In this document: positions 27,264 to 36,471 of the stretch, piece by piece
Numbering within the stretch: the first letter of the stretch is position 1
How the letters are laid out: each line of letters begins with the position of its first letter
NCBI RefSeq assembly: GCF_030811215.1
Contig: NZ_JAUSQM010000001.1
Coordinates: 2,790,001-2,854,000 of the forward strand
Length of the DNA stretch: 64,000 nucleotides
Origin: Nocardioides massiliensis
GTDB lineage: Bacteria; Actinomycetota; Actinomycetes; Propionibacteriales; Nocardioidaceae
Reading direction: 5' to 3'
The notes under the pieces: model-generated
What the model saw: only the letters and a program-made list of their open reading frames with translations
Databases searched by the model: none
What the model was told of the DNA's origin: nothing
Program-made: the position numbers and the translations under genes

Positions 27264-28772
27264 ATGGACCCCTCCTCCATCACCGACACCACCGGCGTGG
27301 TCGACCGCGCTGCTGTCGCGAGGGTGCTGCGGGAGGTCGCTGACCTGGTGGACACGCTAGCTCCGGCCACCGACATGTTGCGGGCGGCGCAGACCGGGCG
27401 TGATGTGTGTGATGTGCTGCGGGTCGCGGGGATCACGGAGCTGGTGGAGACCAAGGGCTTCGAGGACGAGGGCGCCTCCACGATCACCACCTGGGCGCGG
27501 CGCGAGCTGCGCCTCGATGCCCACGAGACCGCCCGGTTGCGGCGCACCAGTCGGGTCACCGGAGTCATGGCGAAGGTCGGGGCTGCGGCCTCAGCAGGCC
27601 GGTTGCGCACCGAGCACCTCAACGTGTTCGCCTTCGGTATCAAGCACATCGGTGTGGACAAGATGCTGGCGGCCGAGGAGACGTTGGTCGACTACGCCGT
27701 GACTCACGAGCCGGGTGCGTTGATGAGCGTGGTGCGCGAGATGCGCGCCCGGCTCCATCCCGACGAGCTCGACCGGGCCTGGCTTGAGGGCATGGACAAA
27801 GAAGACCTCCGCTTGGTGCGGTGTGGCGACGGGTTCAACGTCACCGGGTTCCTCGGCGCCACCACCGGCGCCCAGCTCAAAGCCGTCCTCGACTCACTGA
27901 CCAAACCCAGCGACGCAGGCGATGAACGCACCGCCTCCGCACGTCGCTGCGCCGGGCTGTCCGCGCTGCTGACCGGGATCCTCGACGGCGGTGTCCTGCC
28001 CGCCGACAAAGGCGTACGACCGCATATGACCGTCACCGTGCCTGCCGACGTCTTCGGTGCAGCCGCAGCCGCAGCCCAGCACGGTGCGAGCCCCGGCGGT
28101 GCGGCACCGGACGGCGGTGCGGCGGACCCGTTCGCGCCGGTCGCACGGTTGGAGGGGTTCGGACCCATCGGTCCCGCACTGGTCGGCTACCTCGCGTGCC
28201 TGGGACAGGTCACGGTCGTGACCACCGCCGGTGCCGCACCCGACTCCGGGGTGCTGAATGTCGGACGCACCCGTCGGGTCGCGACGCTGCGGCAACGCAA
28301 AGCCGTCGAGGCCCACCAAGCCCACCGGTGCGCCACCCCGGCATGTGGGCTGCCGGTGGAGGAGATCCACCACCTCACCTGGTGGTCGGCCGGCGGGGCG
28401 ACCGACCTGGACAACCTCATCGGGCTCTGTGGGCCGTGCCACCGGCTGGTCCATCACGGCAAGCTCGTCATCACCGTCCCCACGCACGGCACCACTGGAG
28501 CGACTCCCGAGCCCGACCTCGCACCCGCTCCTGAGCCGGCACCGGACTCCGCGTCCCGCCTCGAGCGGCGCCTGCAGGAGTTTTTGCGCCCGCTGCGCCC
28601 ACCGGCTCCTCCGCGACGCAGCCACGAACGACCCCATGAGCGGCCGCATGTGAAGCCTGGCCGCACCTACCGGTTCACCACCCAGCGTGGCGAGCCCGTC
28701 CGCCGCCGCGCCGGCTCCGTTCTCCTCACCGTCCACCACACGACACCCCCGCCCTACCCCCGGCGGGAGTGA
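27264..28772 (+). CDS. DUF222/13E12-repeat HNH endonuclease-like protein
   Basis: A 502-residue protein. The DUF222 region (about residues 20-330) is followed by an HNH domain: CATPACGLP, then EEIHHLTWWSAGGATDLDN and CGPCHRLVHH, with the Cys pairs and catalytic histidines intact. These 13E12-type proteins are abundant and recombination-prone in actinobacteria. Nuclease activity is predicted from the domain, not shown. I start at ATG 27264 rather than GTG 27231 because the LexA box covers the intervening bases. Confidence 0.88.
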   Translation: MDPSSITDTTGVVDRAAVARVLREVADLVDTLAPATDMLRAAQTGRDVCDVLRVAGITELVETKGFEDEGASTITTWARRELRLDAHETARLRRTSRVTGVMAKVGAAASAGRLRTEHLNVFAFGIKHIGVDKMLAAEETLVDYAVTHEPGALMSVVREMRARLHPDELDRAWLEGMDKEDLRLVRCGDGFNVTGFLGATTGAQLKAVLDSLTKPSDAGDERTASARRCAGLSALLTGILDGGVLPADKGVRPHMTVTVPADVFGAAAAAAQHGASPGGAAPDGGAADPFAPVARLEGFGPIGPALVGYLACLGQVTVVTTAGAAPDSGVLNVGRTRRVATLRQRKAVEAHQAHRCATPACGLPVEEIHHLTWWSAGGATDLDNLIGLCGPCHRLVHHGKLVITVPTHGTTGATPEPDLAPAPEPAPDSASRLERRLQEFLRPLRPPAPPRRSHERPHERPHVKPGRTYRFTTQRGEPVRRRAGSVLLTVHHTTPPPYPRRE

Positions 28773-28797
28773 CCAGGCTGACGCACGACCGGTCAGC

Positions 28798-29664
28798 TCA
28801 CGAGGCGTCGAGCCGAGCGATCTCCTCCGGCGTCAGGACGAGGTCGGCGGCCTCCGCGGAGTCGCGGATGCTCTGGGGTCGCTTCGCGCCCGGGATCGGG
28901 ATGACCACCGGCGACTGCGCGAGCTCCCAGGCCAGCGCGACCTGCTGCGCGCTCACGCCGCGTTCGGTGGCGATCTCGGCGAAGGCCGGGTGCTTGTCGG
29001 CCAGCTCCTTGGCGTTGGTCAGTCCGCCCAGCGGGCTCCACGGCAAGAACGCCAGTCCCAGCTCCGCGCACACGTCGATCTCGGGCTGGCTGCTGCGGAA
29101 CGCCGGCGAGTACTGGTTCTGGACGCTCACGAGCGCCTCCCCCAGGGCTTCGTGAGCATGCCGGATCTGTGCGGGATCGGCATTGGAGAGTCCGATCGCG
29201 GCGACCTTGCCGGAGTCGGCGATCTCACGCAGCGTCGCCACCGTCTCCTCCCAGGTGACGTCCGGGTCGGGCCGGTGGTGCTGCCAGAGCGCGATCTGCT
29301 CGACGCCCAGTCGCGACAGGCTGGCGTCGACCGCGGAGAGCAGGTGCTCCCGGGTGCTGTCGACGGCCCAACCGCCGTCATCGGTGCGGACGTGTCCGCC
29401 CTTCGTGGCCAGCAGCACGCGGTCGCGCACCCCCAGCTCGTCGAGCATGCCGGCGACGAGGGTCTCGTTCTCGCCGTTGGCGGCGGTGCCGCTCTCCGCG
29501 CGACCGTAGGCATCGGCGGTGTCGAAGAGCGTCACGCCGGCATCGAGGGCGGTGCGGATCGTGTCGAGCAGCTGGTCGCGGGGCTGCTCGCCGGTTTGGG
29601 AGAAGGTCATGAGCCCCAGGCCGATCGCGCCGACCTGGTGGGTGCCGAGAGTTCGCGTGTGCAT
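28798..29664 (-). CDS. Aldo/keto reductase
   Basis: A 288-residue AKR-fold protein with the catalytic tetrad positions: Asp and Tyr in FDTADAYG, Lys in LLATKGG and His in LWQHHRPD. The NADPH-binding C-terminus includes VIPIPGAKRPQSI. The substrate is unknown. ATG 29664 is preferred because AGGA lies 8 nt upstream, whereas GTG 29670 would be only 2 nt from it. Confidence 0.9.
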   Translation of the reverse strand: MHTRTLGTHQVGAIGLGLMTFSQTGEQPRDQLLDTIRTALDAGVTLFDTADAYGRAESGTAANGENETLVAGMLDELGVRDRVLLATKGGHVRTDDGGWAVDSTREHLLSAVDASLSRLGVEQIALWQHHRPDPDVTWEETVATLREIADSGKVAAIGLSNADPAQIRHAHEALGEALVSVQNQYSPAFRSSQPEIDVCAELGLAFLPWSPLGGLTNAKELADKHPAFAEIATERGVSAQQVALAWELAQSPVVIPIPGAKRPQSIRDSAEAADLVLTPEEIARLDAS

Positions 29665-29734
29665 GCTCACAGTCCTACCGCACCGTGCCTGACCTGCGGC
29701 GCAGGCCGCTGACGCCAGTGCCTACGGTGGTGCG

Positions 29735-30532
29735 GTGAGTGCACTCGCCGATGCCCTGCGCCGTGCCGGCTGCGTCTTCGCCGAGGCGGAGGCGGCCGAG
29801 GTGGCGCGCCACGTCGGCTCCGACGCCTCCCGCGTCGCCGAGGTCGTCGCGGGTCGTGCCGCGGGCATCCCCCTTGAGCACCTCCTGGGCGTGGCTCGCT
29901 TCGCCGGCCACGACGTCGAGCTCGACCCCCTGGTGTTCGTCCCCCGGCGCCGCGCCGAGGCGCTGGTCGAGCTCACGGTCGCGCACCTGCGCGAGCGCCC
30001 GCCCGGGATCGTGGTCGACGTCGGGTGCGGGAGCGGTGCGATCGCCGCCGCGCTGCGACACGCCCTCCCCGACTGGCGGGTCGAGGCCACCGAGATCGAC
30101 CCGGCCGCCCTCTCCTGCGCCCGACGCAACGGCGAGACCTACGGCTTCGGGGTGCACGAGGGCTCCTGGTTGGCGGGTCTCCCGAGTGAGCTGGCCGGAC
30201 GCGTCGACGCTGTCGTCGGCTACCTCCCCCACGTGCCGGACACGGCGCTGGAGTCGATCCATCCCGACCTGCGCCGCCACGAGCCTGATCTCGCGGTCGC
30301 CGGCGGTGCCGACGGCCTTGACGGCTTCCGGGAGGTGCTCGACCAGCTCCCGGTGTGGTGGTCGCATGCCGGGGTCTTCCTCACCCTGCTGGCGCCGGAG
30401 CAGGTGCCGGCCGCGCGTCGGCACCTGGATCGGCGTACGCAGGACAGCGCCCCCACCCTGGACCTGCACGTCACGATGGTCGACGACGACGCCATCGTGC
30501 GTGTGGACCGCTCGGGCACCATCGACTCATGA
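29735..30532 (+). CDS. HemK/PrmC-like methyltransferase without NPPY
   Basis: A 265-residue class I methyltransferase with the HemK/PrmC architecture: an N-terminal helical domain, GIPLEHLLGVARFAGH (the family's PLQYI-like block), FVPRRRAEALVE, then the SAM motif VVDVGCGSGAIA. The catalytic NPPY of release-factor methyltransferases reads GYLPHVP here, so glutamine methylation of release factors is doubtful. Its stop overlaps the start of the membrane gene downstream. Confidence 0.82.
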   Translation: MSALADALRRAGCVFAEAEAAEVARHVGSDASRVAEVVAGRAAGIPLEHLLGVARFAGHDVELDPLVFVPRRRAEALVELTVAHLRERPPGIVVDVGCGSGAIAAALRHALPDWRVEATEIDPAALSCARRNGETYGFGVHEGSWLAGLPSELAGRVDAVVGYLPHVPDTALESIHPDLRRHEPDLAVAGGADGLDGFREVLDQLPVWWSHAGVFLTLLAPEQVPAARRHLDRRTQDSAPTLDLHVTMVDDDAIVRVDRSGTIDS

Positions 30533-30951
30533 GTCGACCCACGAGCGCATCGACCGCCGGCCTGGCCCGGCACCTCGGCCGGATCACCCTCGGCAGCTTC
30601 CTGGGTTTCGCCGGGGTCTCGCACCTGACCTTCGCGAGGAAGGAGTTCGAAGCCCAGGTCCCCGGATGGATGCCTGTCGACACGGATGCGGTCGTGGTGG
30701 TCTCCGGCATCGTCGAGATCGTGCTCGGCCTCGCGCTGCTGCTCACGCCGGCGTCGCTGCGTCCGAAGGTCGGCTGGGTGGTCGCGATCTTCTTCGTCGC
30801 GATCTTCCCGGGCAACATCGCGCAGTACGTCGAGGCCAAGGACGGCTTCGGCCTCGACACGGACCAGAAGCGCCTCGGCCGGCTGTTCTTCCAGCCCGTG
30901 CTCGTGCTCTGGGCCTGGTGGTCGACACGGGTGCGCCCCGCTCGCGGCTGA
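30529..30951 (+). CDS. DoxX-like membrane protein
   Basis: A 140-residue protein with about four hydrophobic segments (GSFLGFAGVSHL; VVVSGIVEIVLGLALLL; GWVVAIFFVAIFPGNIA; FFQPVLVLWAWW), matching the DoxX-like family of small membrane proteins of unclear role. It overlaps the methyltransferase gene by ATGA and is probably cotranscribed. Confidence 0.8.
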   Translation: MSRPTSASTAGLARHLGRITLGSFLGFAGVSHLTFARKEFEAQVPGWMPVDTDAVVVVSGIVEIVLGLALLLTPASLRPKVGWVVAIFFVAIFPGNIAQYVEAKDGFGLDTDQKRLGRLFFQPVLVLWAWWSTRVRPARG

Positions 30952-30960
30952 GCGCTCAGC

Positions 30961-31977
30961 TCACGGACGCAGCAGCACCTTGATCGCGCGTCGCTCATCC
31001 ATCGCCCGGTAGGCCTCGGCGACATCGTCGAGCGGCAGCTCGAGGTCGAAGACCCGGCCGGGGTCGATGGCGCCGGTGAGCACCCGCTCCAACAGATCGG
31101 GCAGGTAGCGCCGCACCGGGGCCATGCCCCCGGCCAGCCCGACGTTGTGGCCGAACATCTTTCCCATCGGCGGGGCGACGTCGTGCGGCACGCCGACGAA
31201 CCCGACCATCGCGCCCGGACGGGCGATGGAGAAGGCCGTGCGCATCGCCGGTCCGTTGCCGACGCACTCGAGCACGGCGTCGGCGCCGACCCCGTCGGTG
31301 AGCTCGCGCACCGCGGCGGTCGCCTCCTTGCCGCGCTCGGCGACCACGTCCGTGGCGCCGTACTCCCGGGCCAGTGCCTGGCGCGGTGCGTGCCGGGACA
31401 GCGCGATGATCCGCTCGGCGCCGAGCTCGCGGGCCGCGAGCACCCCGCACAGGCCGACCGCTCCGTCGCCCACGACCGCCACGGTCGCGCCGGGACGCAC
31501 CCGCGCCGAGACCGCCGCGTGCCAGCCCGTCGGCATGACGTCGCTGAGCGCCAGCAACGACGGCACCTGCTCCGGATCCGGCATCCCGTCGGTCTTGACG
31601 AGCGTCCCCTCGGCCTGGGTGACGCGGGCGTACTCCGCCTGGCCACCGGCGGTCATGCCCCCGTTGACGCAGGCCGAGTGGATCCCCGCCCGGCAGTGCG
31701 GGCAGGAGTTGTCGCTGTGGCAGAACGGAACGACGACGAAGTCCCCGGGCGCGAACGAGCGCACCGCCGAGCCCACCTCCTCGACGACGCCGACCACCTC
31801 GTGGCCGATGGGGCGCGGCTCGGGCACCTCGTCGGCGTTGCGGTACGGCCACAGGTCCGAGCCGCAGACGCACGCCGCCACCACCTTGATGACCGCGTCG
31901 GTCGGCAGCTCGAGCTGGGGGCGGGGCTGCTCCTCCAGTCGGATGTCTCCGGGGGCGTGGATCGTCGTGACGCGCAT
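30961..31977 (-). CDS. Zinc-dependent alcohol dehydrogenase family protein
   Basis: A 338-residue MDR enzyme with both zinc sites: catalytic Cys and GHE motif (CGSDLWPY, RPIGHEVVG) and a four-cysteine structural zinc lobe (CHSDNSCPHCRAGIHSAC). The Rossmann loop reads VVGDGAVGLCGV. The substrate is undetermined. ATG 31977 is chosen over the in-frame ATG 31989 because MRVTTIHAPGD is the usual family N-terminus. Confidence 0.9.
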   Translation of the reverse strand: MRVTTIHAPGDIRLEEQPRPQLELPTDAVIKVVAACVCGSDLWPYRNADEVPEPRPIGHEVVGVVEEVGSAVRSFAPGDFVVVPFCHSDNSCPHCRAGIHSACVNGGMTAGGQAEYARVTQAEGTLVKTDGMPDPEQVPSLLALSDVMPTGWHAAVSARVRPGATVAVVGDGAVGLCGVLAARELGAERIIALSRHAPRQALAREYGATDVVAERGKEATAAVRELTDGVGADAVLECVGNGPAMRTAFSIARPGAMVGFVGVPHDVAPPMGKMFGHNVGLAGGMAPVRRYLPDLLERVLTGAIDPGRVFDLELPLDDVAEAYRAMDERRAIKVLLRP

Positions 31978-32041
31978 GAGTGTGATCAAACCAGACAGCC
32001 CGGCAACTCATATGTGACGTACGGCGAGGTACCGTGAGGCG

Positions 32042-33583
32042 GTGACTGAGGACTACCTGCGCAAGATCGGGCTGCGCATTCGCGAGACCCGGATCCAGCG
32101 ATCGCTGACCCAGGCCCAGCTGGCCGAGCGGCTCGGCACCAGCCAGGGCGCGGTGACCCGCATCGAACGCGGACTGCAGAACCTCAGCCTCGACATGCTC
32201 GCCCGCATCGGCGAGGCCCTGGACGCAGAGATCGTGGCGCTCGGGAGCAAGCCGGAGGCCCCCGGCCCCACCCACCTGCGGGTCACCGGGCCCACGACCC
32301 TCTCGGGCAGCATCGCGGTGAAGTCGTCCAAGAACGCCGGGGTGGCCCTGCTGTGCGCCTCGTTGCTCAACCGCGGCACGACCGTCCTGCGCAAGGTCGC
32401 GCGCATCGAGGAGGTCAACCGGCTGCTCGAGGTCCTGACCAGCATCGGGGTCCGCACCCGGTGGCTCAACGAGGACGGCGACCTGGAGATTCAGCCGCCG
32501 GCGGTGCTGGACCTGTCACGCATCGACGTCGACGCCGCCCGGCGCACCCGCTCGATCATCATGTTCCTCGGCCCCCTTCTGCACCGCTCAGCCGACTTCC
32601 AGCTCCCGTACGCCGGGGGCTGCGACCTCGGCACCCGCACCGTCGAGCCGCACCTGAGCGCACTGAAGTCCTTCGGGCTCGCCGTCAAGGCCACCGAGGG
32701 CAGCTACCACGCCCGCGTGGACGTCGGGACGAGCCCGGAGCGTCCCATCGTCCTCACCGAGCGCGGCGACACCGTCACCGAGAACGCCCTGATGGCGGCG
32801 GCCCTCTCCCCCGCGACGACGGTGATCCGCAACGCCAGCCCCAACTACATGGTCCAGGACCTGTGCTTCTACCTGGAGCGTCTCGGTGTGCAGATCGAGG
32901 GCATCGGCACCACGACGCTGCGGGTGACCGGCAAGGAGCGCATCGACGTCGACGTCGACTACGCGCCGAGCGAGGACCCGATCGAGGCGATGTCGCTGGT
33001 CGCCGCCGCGATCGTCACCGACTCGCAGATCACCATCCGCCGAGCGCCGATCGAGTTCCTCGAGATCGAGCTCGCGCTGCTCGAGGAGATGGGTTTCCGC
33101 TACGACCGCGGCCCGGAGTACCTCGCCGAGAACGACCGCACGCGGCTGGTGGACCTCACGACGTACCCCTCGGTGCTGCACGCGCCCAGCGACAAGATCC
33201 ACCCGATGCCGTTCCCCGGCCTCAACATCGACAACCTGCCGTTCTTCGCCGTCATCGCGGCGGTGGCCCACGGTCAGACCCTCCTGCACGACTGGGTCTA
33301 CGAGAACCGCGCGATCTATCTCACCGAGCTCAACCGGCTCGGTGCCCGGGTCAAGCTCCTCGACCCCCACCGCGTGATGATCGAGGGCCCCACCCACTGG
33401 TCCGGCACCGAGGTCGTCTGCCCGCCGGCGCTGCGTCCGGCGGTCGTCGTCCTGCTGGCGATGCTGGCGAGCAAGGGCACCTCGGTGCTGCGCTCGGTCT
33501 ACGTCATCAACCGCGGCTACGAGGACCTCGCCGAGCGACTCAACGCGCTGGGTGCGGACATCCAGACCTTCCGCGACATCTGA
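32042..33583 (+). CDS. HTH-XRE domain fused to MurA-like enolpyruvyl transferase
   Basis: A 513-residue fusion. Residues ~8-65 form a Cro/C1-type helix-turn-helix (LTQAQLAERLGTSQGAVTRIE). Residues ~78-510 are an EPSP/MurA-type fold (UDP-GlcNAc 1-carboxyvinyltransferase). Key MurA features are kept: Lys-Asn of KSSKNAG, catalytic-loop Cys194 in GGCDLGTR, and LNIDNLPFF corresponding to the catalytic Asp region. It may be a second MurA paralogue or a regulator sensing cell-wall precursors. Starts at GTG 32042. Confidence 0.87.
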   Translation: MTEDYLRKIGLRIRETRIQRSLTQAQLAERLGTSQGAVTRIERGLQNLSLDMLARIGEALDAEIVALGSKPEAPGPTHLRVTGPTTLSGSIAVKSSKNAGVALLCASLLNRGTTVLRKVARIEEVNRLLEVLTSIGVRTRWLNEDGDLEIQPPAVLDLSRIDVDAARRTRSIIMFLGPLLHRSADFQLPYAGGCDLGTRTVEPHLSALKSFGLAVKATEGSYHARVDVGTSPERPIVLTERGDTVTENALMAAALSPATTVIRNASPNYMVQDLCFYLERLGVQIEGIGTTTLRVTGKERIDVDVDYAPSEDPIEAMSLVAAAIVTDSQITIRRAPIEFLEIELALLEEMGFRYDRGPEYLAENDRTRLVDLTTYPSVLHAPSDKIHPMPFPGLNIDNLPFFAVIAAVAHGQTLLHDWVYENRAIYLTELNRLGARVKLLDPHRVMIEGPTHWSGTEVVCPPALRPAVVVLLAMLASKGTSVLRSVYVINRGYEDLAERLNALGADIQTFRDI

Positions 33584-33724
33584 GCGAAGGCTCAGCCGGA
33601 CAGCGACGCGAGAGAGGCTCGCTTCTGGCGTGCGGGGCAGGTCATGTCCTCCCTCCCGACACGGTACGCCGCCGCGAGGCGTGGCGTGGGAGACACGGAC
33701 AGCGTCGCGGGCGATACTGCAGCG

Positions 33725-34543
33725 GTGACCGCCCGCCGCGACGGCTTCCCCGTGCTCGCCCGCCGAGGTCCGGCGGGTGCCGACGGGACTGCTCCGGTGC
33801 TGGCCTTCGCCCACCGCGGCGGAGCTCGTCATCCCGATCTGCTCGGGCTGGAGAACACGCGCCGTGCGTTCGCGCACGCCTACGCGCTGGGCTTCCGGTG
33901 GCTCGAGACCGACGTCCACGTCTCCCGCGACGGCTGCCTGGTCGCGTTCCACGACCCTGTCCTCGAGCGGGTCACCGACGGCAACGGCATGGTCGAGTCG
34001 ATGACGATGGCCGAGATCGATCGGCTGCGCATCGGCGGCACCGAGCCGATCCCGCGACTCGAGGAGCTCCTCGAGGAGTTCCACGACGCCCGCTTCAACA
34101 TCGACCTCAAGTCGCCCGGTGGTGCGCGTCCGCTGGCCGAGCTGATCGACCGGACGGGTGCTCACGACCGCGTGCTCGTGAGCTCCTTCAGCCCCGCCCG
34201 GATCCGCCAGTTTCGTACGGCGACCGGTGGCCGCGTGGCCACGGCGGCCTCGCCGCCGGAGGTGGCGCGGTTCCTCGCCCTGCCGGCACGGCTCGCGGTG
34301 CTCCGCCTCGACCCGACCGTGTGCGCCCTGCAGGTGCCCGAGCGCCGCGGGCGACTGCAGGTGCTGAGCCCGCGGCTGCTTGCTCGCGCCCACCGCGCCG
34401 GGCTGCAGGTCCACGTGTGGACCGTCGATGAGCCGGCCGACATCGAGCGACTCGTCGCCGCCGGCGTCGACGGCTTGATGACCGACCGCACCGACACGCT
34501 TCGTGCGGTGCTCCAACGCCTGGGCCGATGGGAGGAGCCATGA
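33725..34543 (+). CDS. Glycerophosphodiester phosphodiesterase
   Basis: A 272-residue TIM-barrel GDPD with the active-site blocks FAHRGGARHPDLLGLENT, ETDVHVSRDGCLVAFHDP (Glu/Asp metal ligands and catalytic His) and a C-terminal VHVWTVDEPADI. It hydrolyses glycerophosphodiesters to glycerol-3-phosphate and an alcohol. No signal peptide, so it is probably cytosolic. I favour GTG 33725, because the upstream frame from ATG 33644 has no family similarity. The stop overlaps the transporter start. Confidence 0.87.
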   Translation: MTARRDGFPVLARRGPAGADGTAPVLAFAHRGGARHPDLLGLENTRRAFAHAYALGFRWLETDVHVSRDGCLVAFHDPVLERVTDGNGMVESMTMAEIDRLRIGGTEPIPRLEELLEEFHDARFNIDLKSPGGARPLAELIDRTGAHDRVLVSSFSPARIRQFRTATGGRVATAASPPEVARFLALPARLAVLRLDPTVCALQVPERRGRLQVLSPRLLARAHRAGLQVHVWTVDEPADIERLVAAGVDGLMTDRTDTLRAVLQRLGRWEEP

Positions 34544-35937
34544 TGAGCACAGCGGGGACGGACGAGGTGGCAGCCGACGGGACACCGGGGCCCCGGCAGC
34601 GGATCGGCTGGCCGGTGTGGTCCTGGGCGTTGTGGGACTGGGGCTCGGCCGCCTTCAACGCGGTGATCACGACCTTCGTCTTCTCGGTCTACATCACCGA
34701 CCCCGACGTCTTCGGCGACGGCGCGTCCTCCCAGCTGGGGTGGGCGCTGGCCGGTGCCGGCGTGTTGATCGCGCTCTTCGCCCCCGTGCTCGGACAAGGT
34801 GCCGACCGCTCGGGGCGACGTACGTTCTGGCTCGCCATCAACACCTACCTCGTGGTGCTGGTCAGCGCCGGGCTGTTCTTCGTCCGGCCCGAGGCGTCGT
34901 ACCTCTGGCTGGGGCTGGTGCTGCTGGCGGTCGGCAACGTCTTCTTCGAGTTCGCCTCGGTGAACTACAACGCGATGCTCAACACGATCTCGACCCCGCA
35001 GAACGTCGGCCGCATCTCGGGTCTGGGCTGGGGCCTGGGCTACCTCGGCGGGATCGTGCTGCTGACGATCGTGGTCGTCGGCTTCGTGAACCCCGACTCC
35101 TGGTTCGGCATCGAGAACGACGACGCGCTCGGCGTGCGGCTGGCGATGCTGCTGTGCGCCGGGTGGACGTTGGCGTTCTCGCTGCCCGTGATCCTCACCC
35201 TGCGCGACGACCCGGCGGGACGGCGGGGTTCGAGCGAGCCCAAGCCCGGGGTCGTCGGTGCGTACCGGCTGCTGTTCGCCAGCATCGGTCGGCTCTGGCG
35301 TGCCGACCGCGCGGCGGTGTACTTCCTTGCCGCCTCGGCCGTCTTCCGCGATGGGCTCGCGGGGGTCTTCACCTTCGGGGCGGTCATCGCCGCGCGCGCG
35401 TTCGACTTCAGCGACAGCCTCGTCATCGTGTTCGCGATCGCGGCCAACGTGGTCGCCGGTGTGGCGACGATCGTGGCCGGCCGGGTCGATGACGCCATCG
35501 GACCCAAGCGGATCATCGTGTTCTCGCTGGTCTCGATGTGTCTGCTCGGGTTGCTGATCTTCGCTCTCCACGACCAGGGCAAGGTCATCTTCTGGATCTG
35601 CGGCCTCGCGCTGTGCATCTTCGTCGGCCCCGTCCAGTCCGCGTCGCGTACCTTCCTCGCACGGATCATCCCGGCCGGGCAGGAGGGACAGATCTTCGGT
35701 CTGTACGCCACCACCGGTCGCGCTGTCAGCTTCCTGGCCCCGGCCGCGTTCGCCACCGCGCTGTGGCTCGGCCAGCGGGTGACCGGCGACCCGCTGCGGG
35801 AGGTGCAACACTGGGGCATCCTCGGCATCGTGCTCGTGCTGGCCGTTGGGCTGGCACTGCTGGTGCCGGTGCGGCAGTACGTGAGCCCGGACTCAGCGCT
35901 CGCCGCGCCGGAATCTTCGGACCCGCCCGGACGTTGA
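34543..35937 (+). CDS. UMF1-family MFS transporter
   Basis: A ~464-residue membrane protein with about 12 hydrophobic segments. The start WSWALWDWGSAAFNAVITTFVF is typical of the UMF1 (Atg22-like) branch of the major facilitator superfamily, with the loop GQGADRSGRR between early helices. The substrate is unknown. GGAGGAG at 34531-34537 best positions ATG 34543. ATG 34540 and 34528 are in-frame alternatives. Coupled to the GDPD gene. Confidence 0.88.
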   Translation: MSTAGTDEVAADGTPGPRQRIGWPVWSWALWDWGSAAFNAVITTFVFSVYITDPDVFGDGASSQLGWALAGAGVLIALFAPVLGQGADRSGRRTFWLAINTYLVVLVSAGLFFVRPEASYLWLGLVLLAVGNVFFEFASVNYNAMLNTISTPQNVGRISGLGWGLGYLGGIVLLTIVVVGFVNPDSWFGIENDDALGVRLAMLLCAGWTLAFSLPVILTLRDDPAGRRGSSEPKPGVVGAYRLLFASIGRLWRADRAAVYFLAASAVFRDGLAGVFTFGAVIAARAFDFSDSLVIVFAIAANVVAGVATIVAGRVDDAIGPKRIIVFSLVSMCLLGLLIFALHDQGKVIFWICGLALCIFVGPVQSASRTFLARIIPAGQEGQIFGLYATTGRAVSFLAPAAFATALWLGQRVTGDPLREVQHWGILGIVLVLAVGLALLVPVRQYVSPDSALAAPESSDPPGR

Positions 35938-36048
35938 GCGGGGTGTCCGACCGACGAGGTTTGGGCAACATCGCGACGACGAAGTACCGTGGAAGGCTGC
36001 ACACAGCAGCACACCAGCACCCACGAACGACCCGATAGGAGGCCACTC

Positions 36049-36429
36049 GTGGCAGAGCGGACACTACGCGGCGCCCGGCTGGGCGGCCAGAGCTTCGAGG
36101 ACGAGCGAGGCATCGAGTTCGCAGCACGGCAGCAGTCGGCCTACGCCTGCACCAACGGCCACGAGTTCGAGGTCACCATGGCCCTGGAGGCCGACGTGCC
36201 GGCGATCTGGGAGTGCCCGAAGTGCGGTGCCGAGGCCCGCAGCACCCAGGGCATCGAGCCCGAGCTCAAGGCCGAGAAGCCGGCGCGCACCCACTGGGAC
36301 ATGCTGCTGGAGCGGCGGTCGATCCCGGAGCTCGAGGAGATCCTCACCGAGCGCCTGGAGCTCCTGCGCGGCGGCGAGATCGGTCCCGCCCACCTGCACC
36401 GCCCCCGCAAGAAGAAGGCCAACGCCTGA
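36049..36429 (+). CDS. rbpA: RNA polymerase-binding protein RbpA
   Basis: A 126-residue actinobacterial RbpA. The zinc-binding core has CTNGHEF and CPKCGAEA, and the C-terminal sigma-interaction region includes RTHWDMLLERRSIPELEEIL. It stabilises the group-1 sigma factor on RNA polymerase and promotes open-complex formation. GTG 36049 is placed by a strong AGGAGG at 36037-36042, spacing 6. Confidence 0.96.
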   Translation: MAERTLRGARLGGQSFEDERGIEFAARQQSAYACTNGHEFEVTMALEADVPAIWECPKCGAEARSTQGIEPELKAEKPARTHWDMLLERRSIPELEEILTERLELLRGGEIGPAHLHRPRKKKANA

Positions 36430-36444
36430 TCTGATGTGTCACGG

Positions 36445-36471
36445 CCCTCCCGGCCTCACTCCACGGGAGGG
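36445..36471. terminator. Hairpin between convergent rbpA and fxsA
   Basis: An 8-bp GC-rich stem, CCCTCCCG with CGGGAGGG, and an 11-nt loop lies between the convergent genes and covers the fxsA stop. There is no T-tract, so it would be a weak or factor-assisted bidirectional terminator. Confidence 0.45.
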
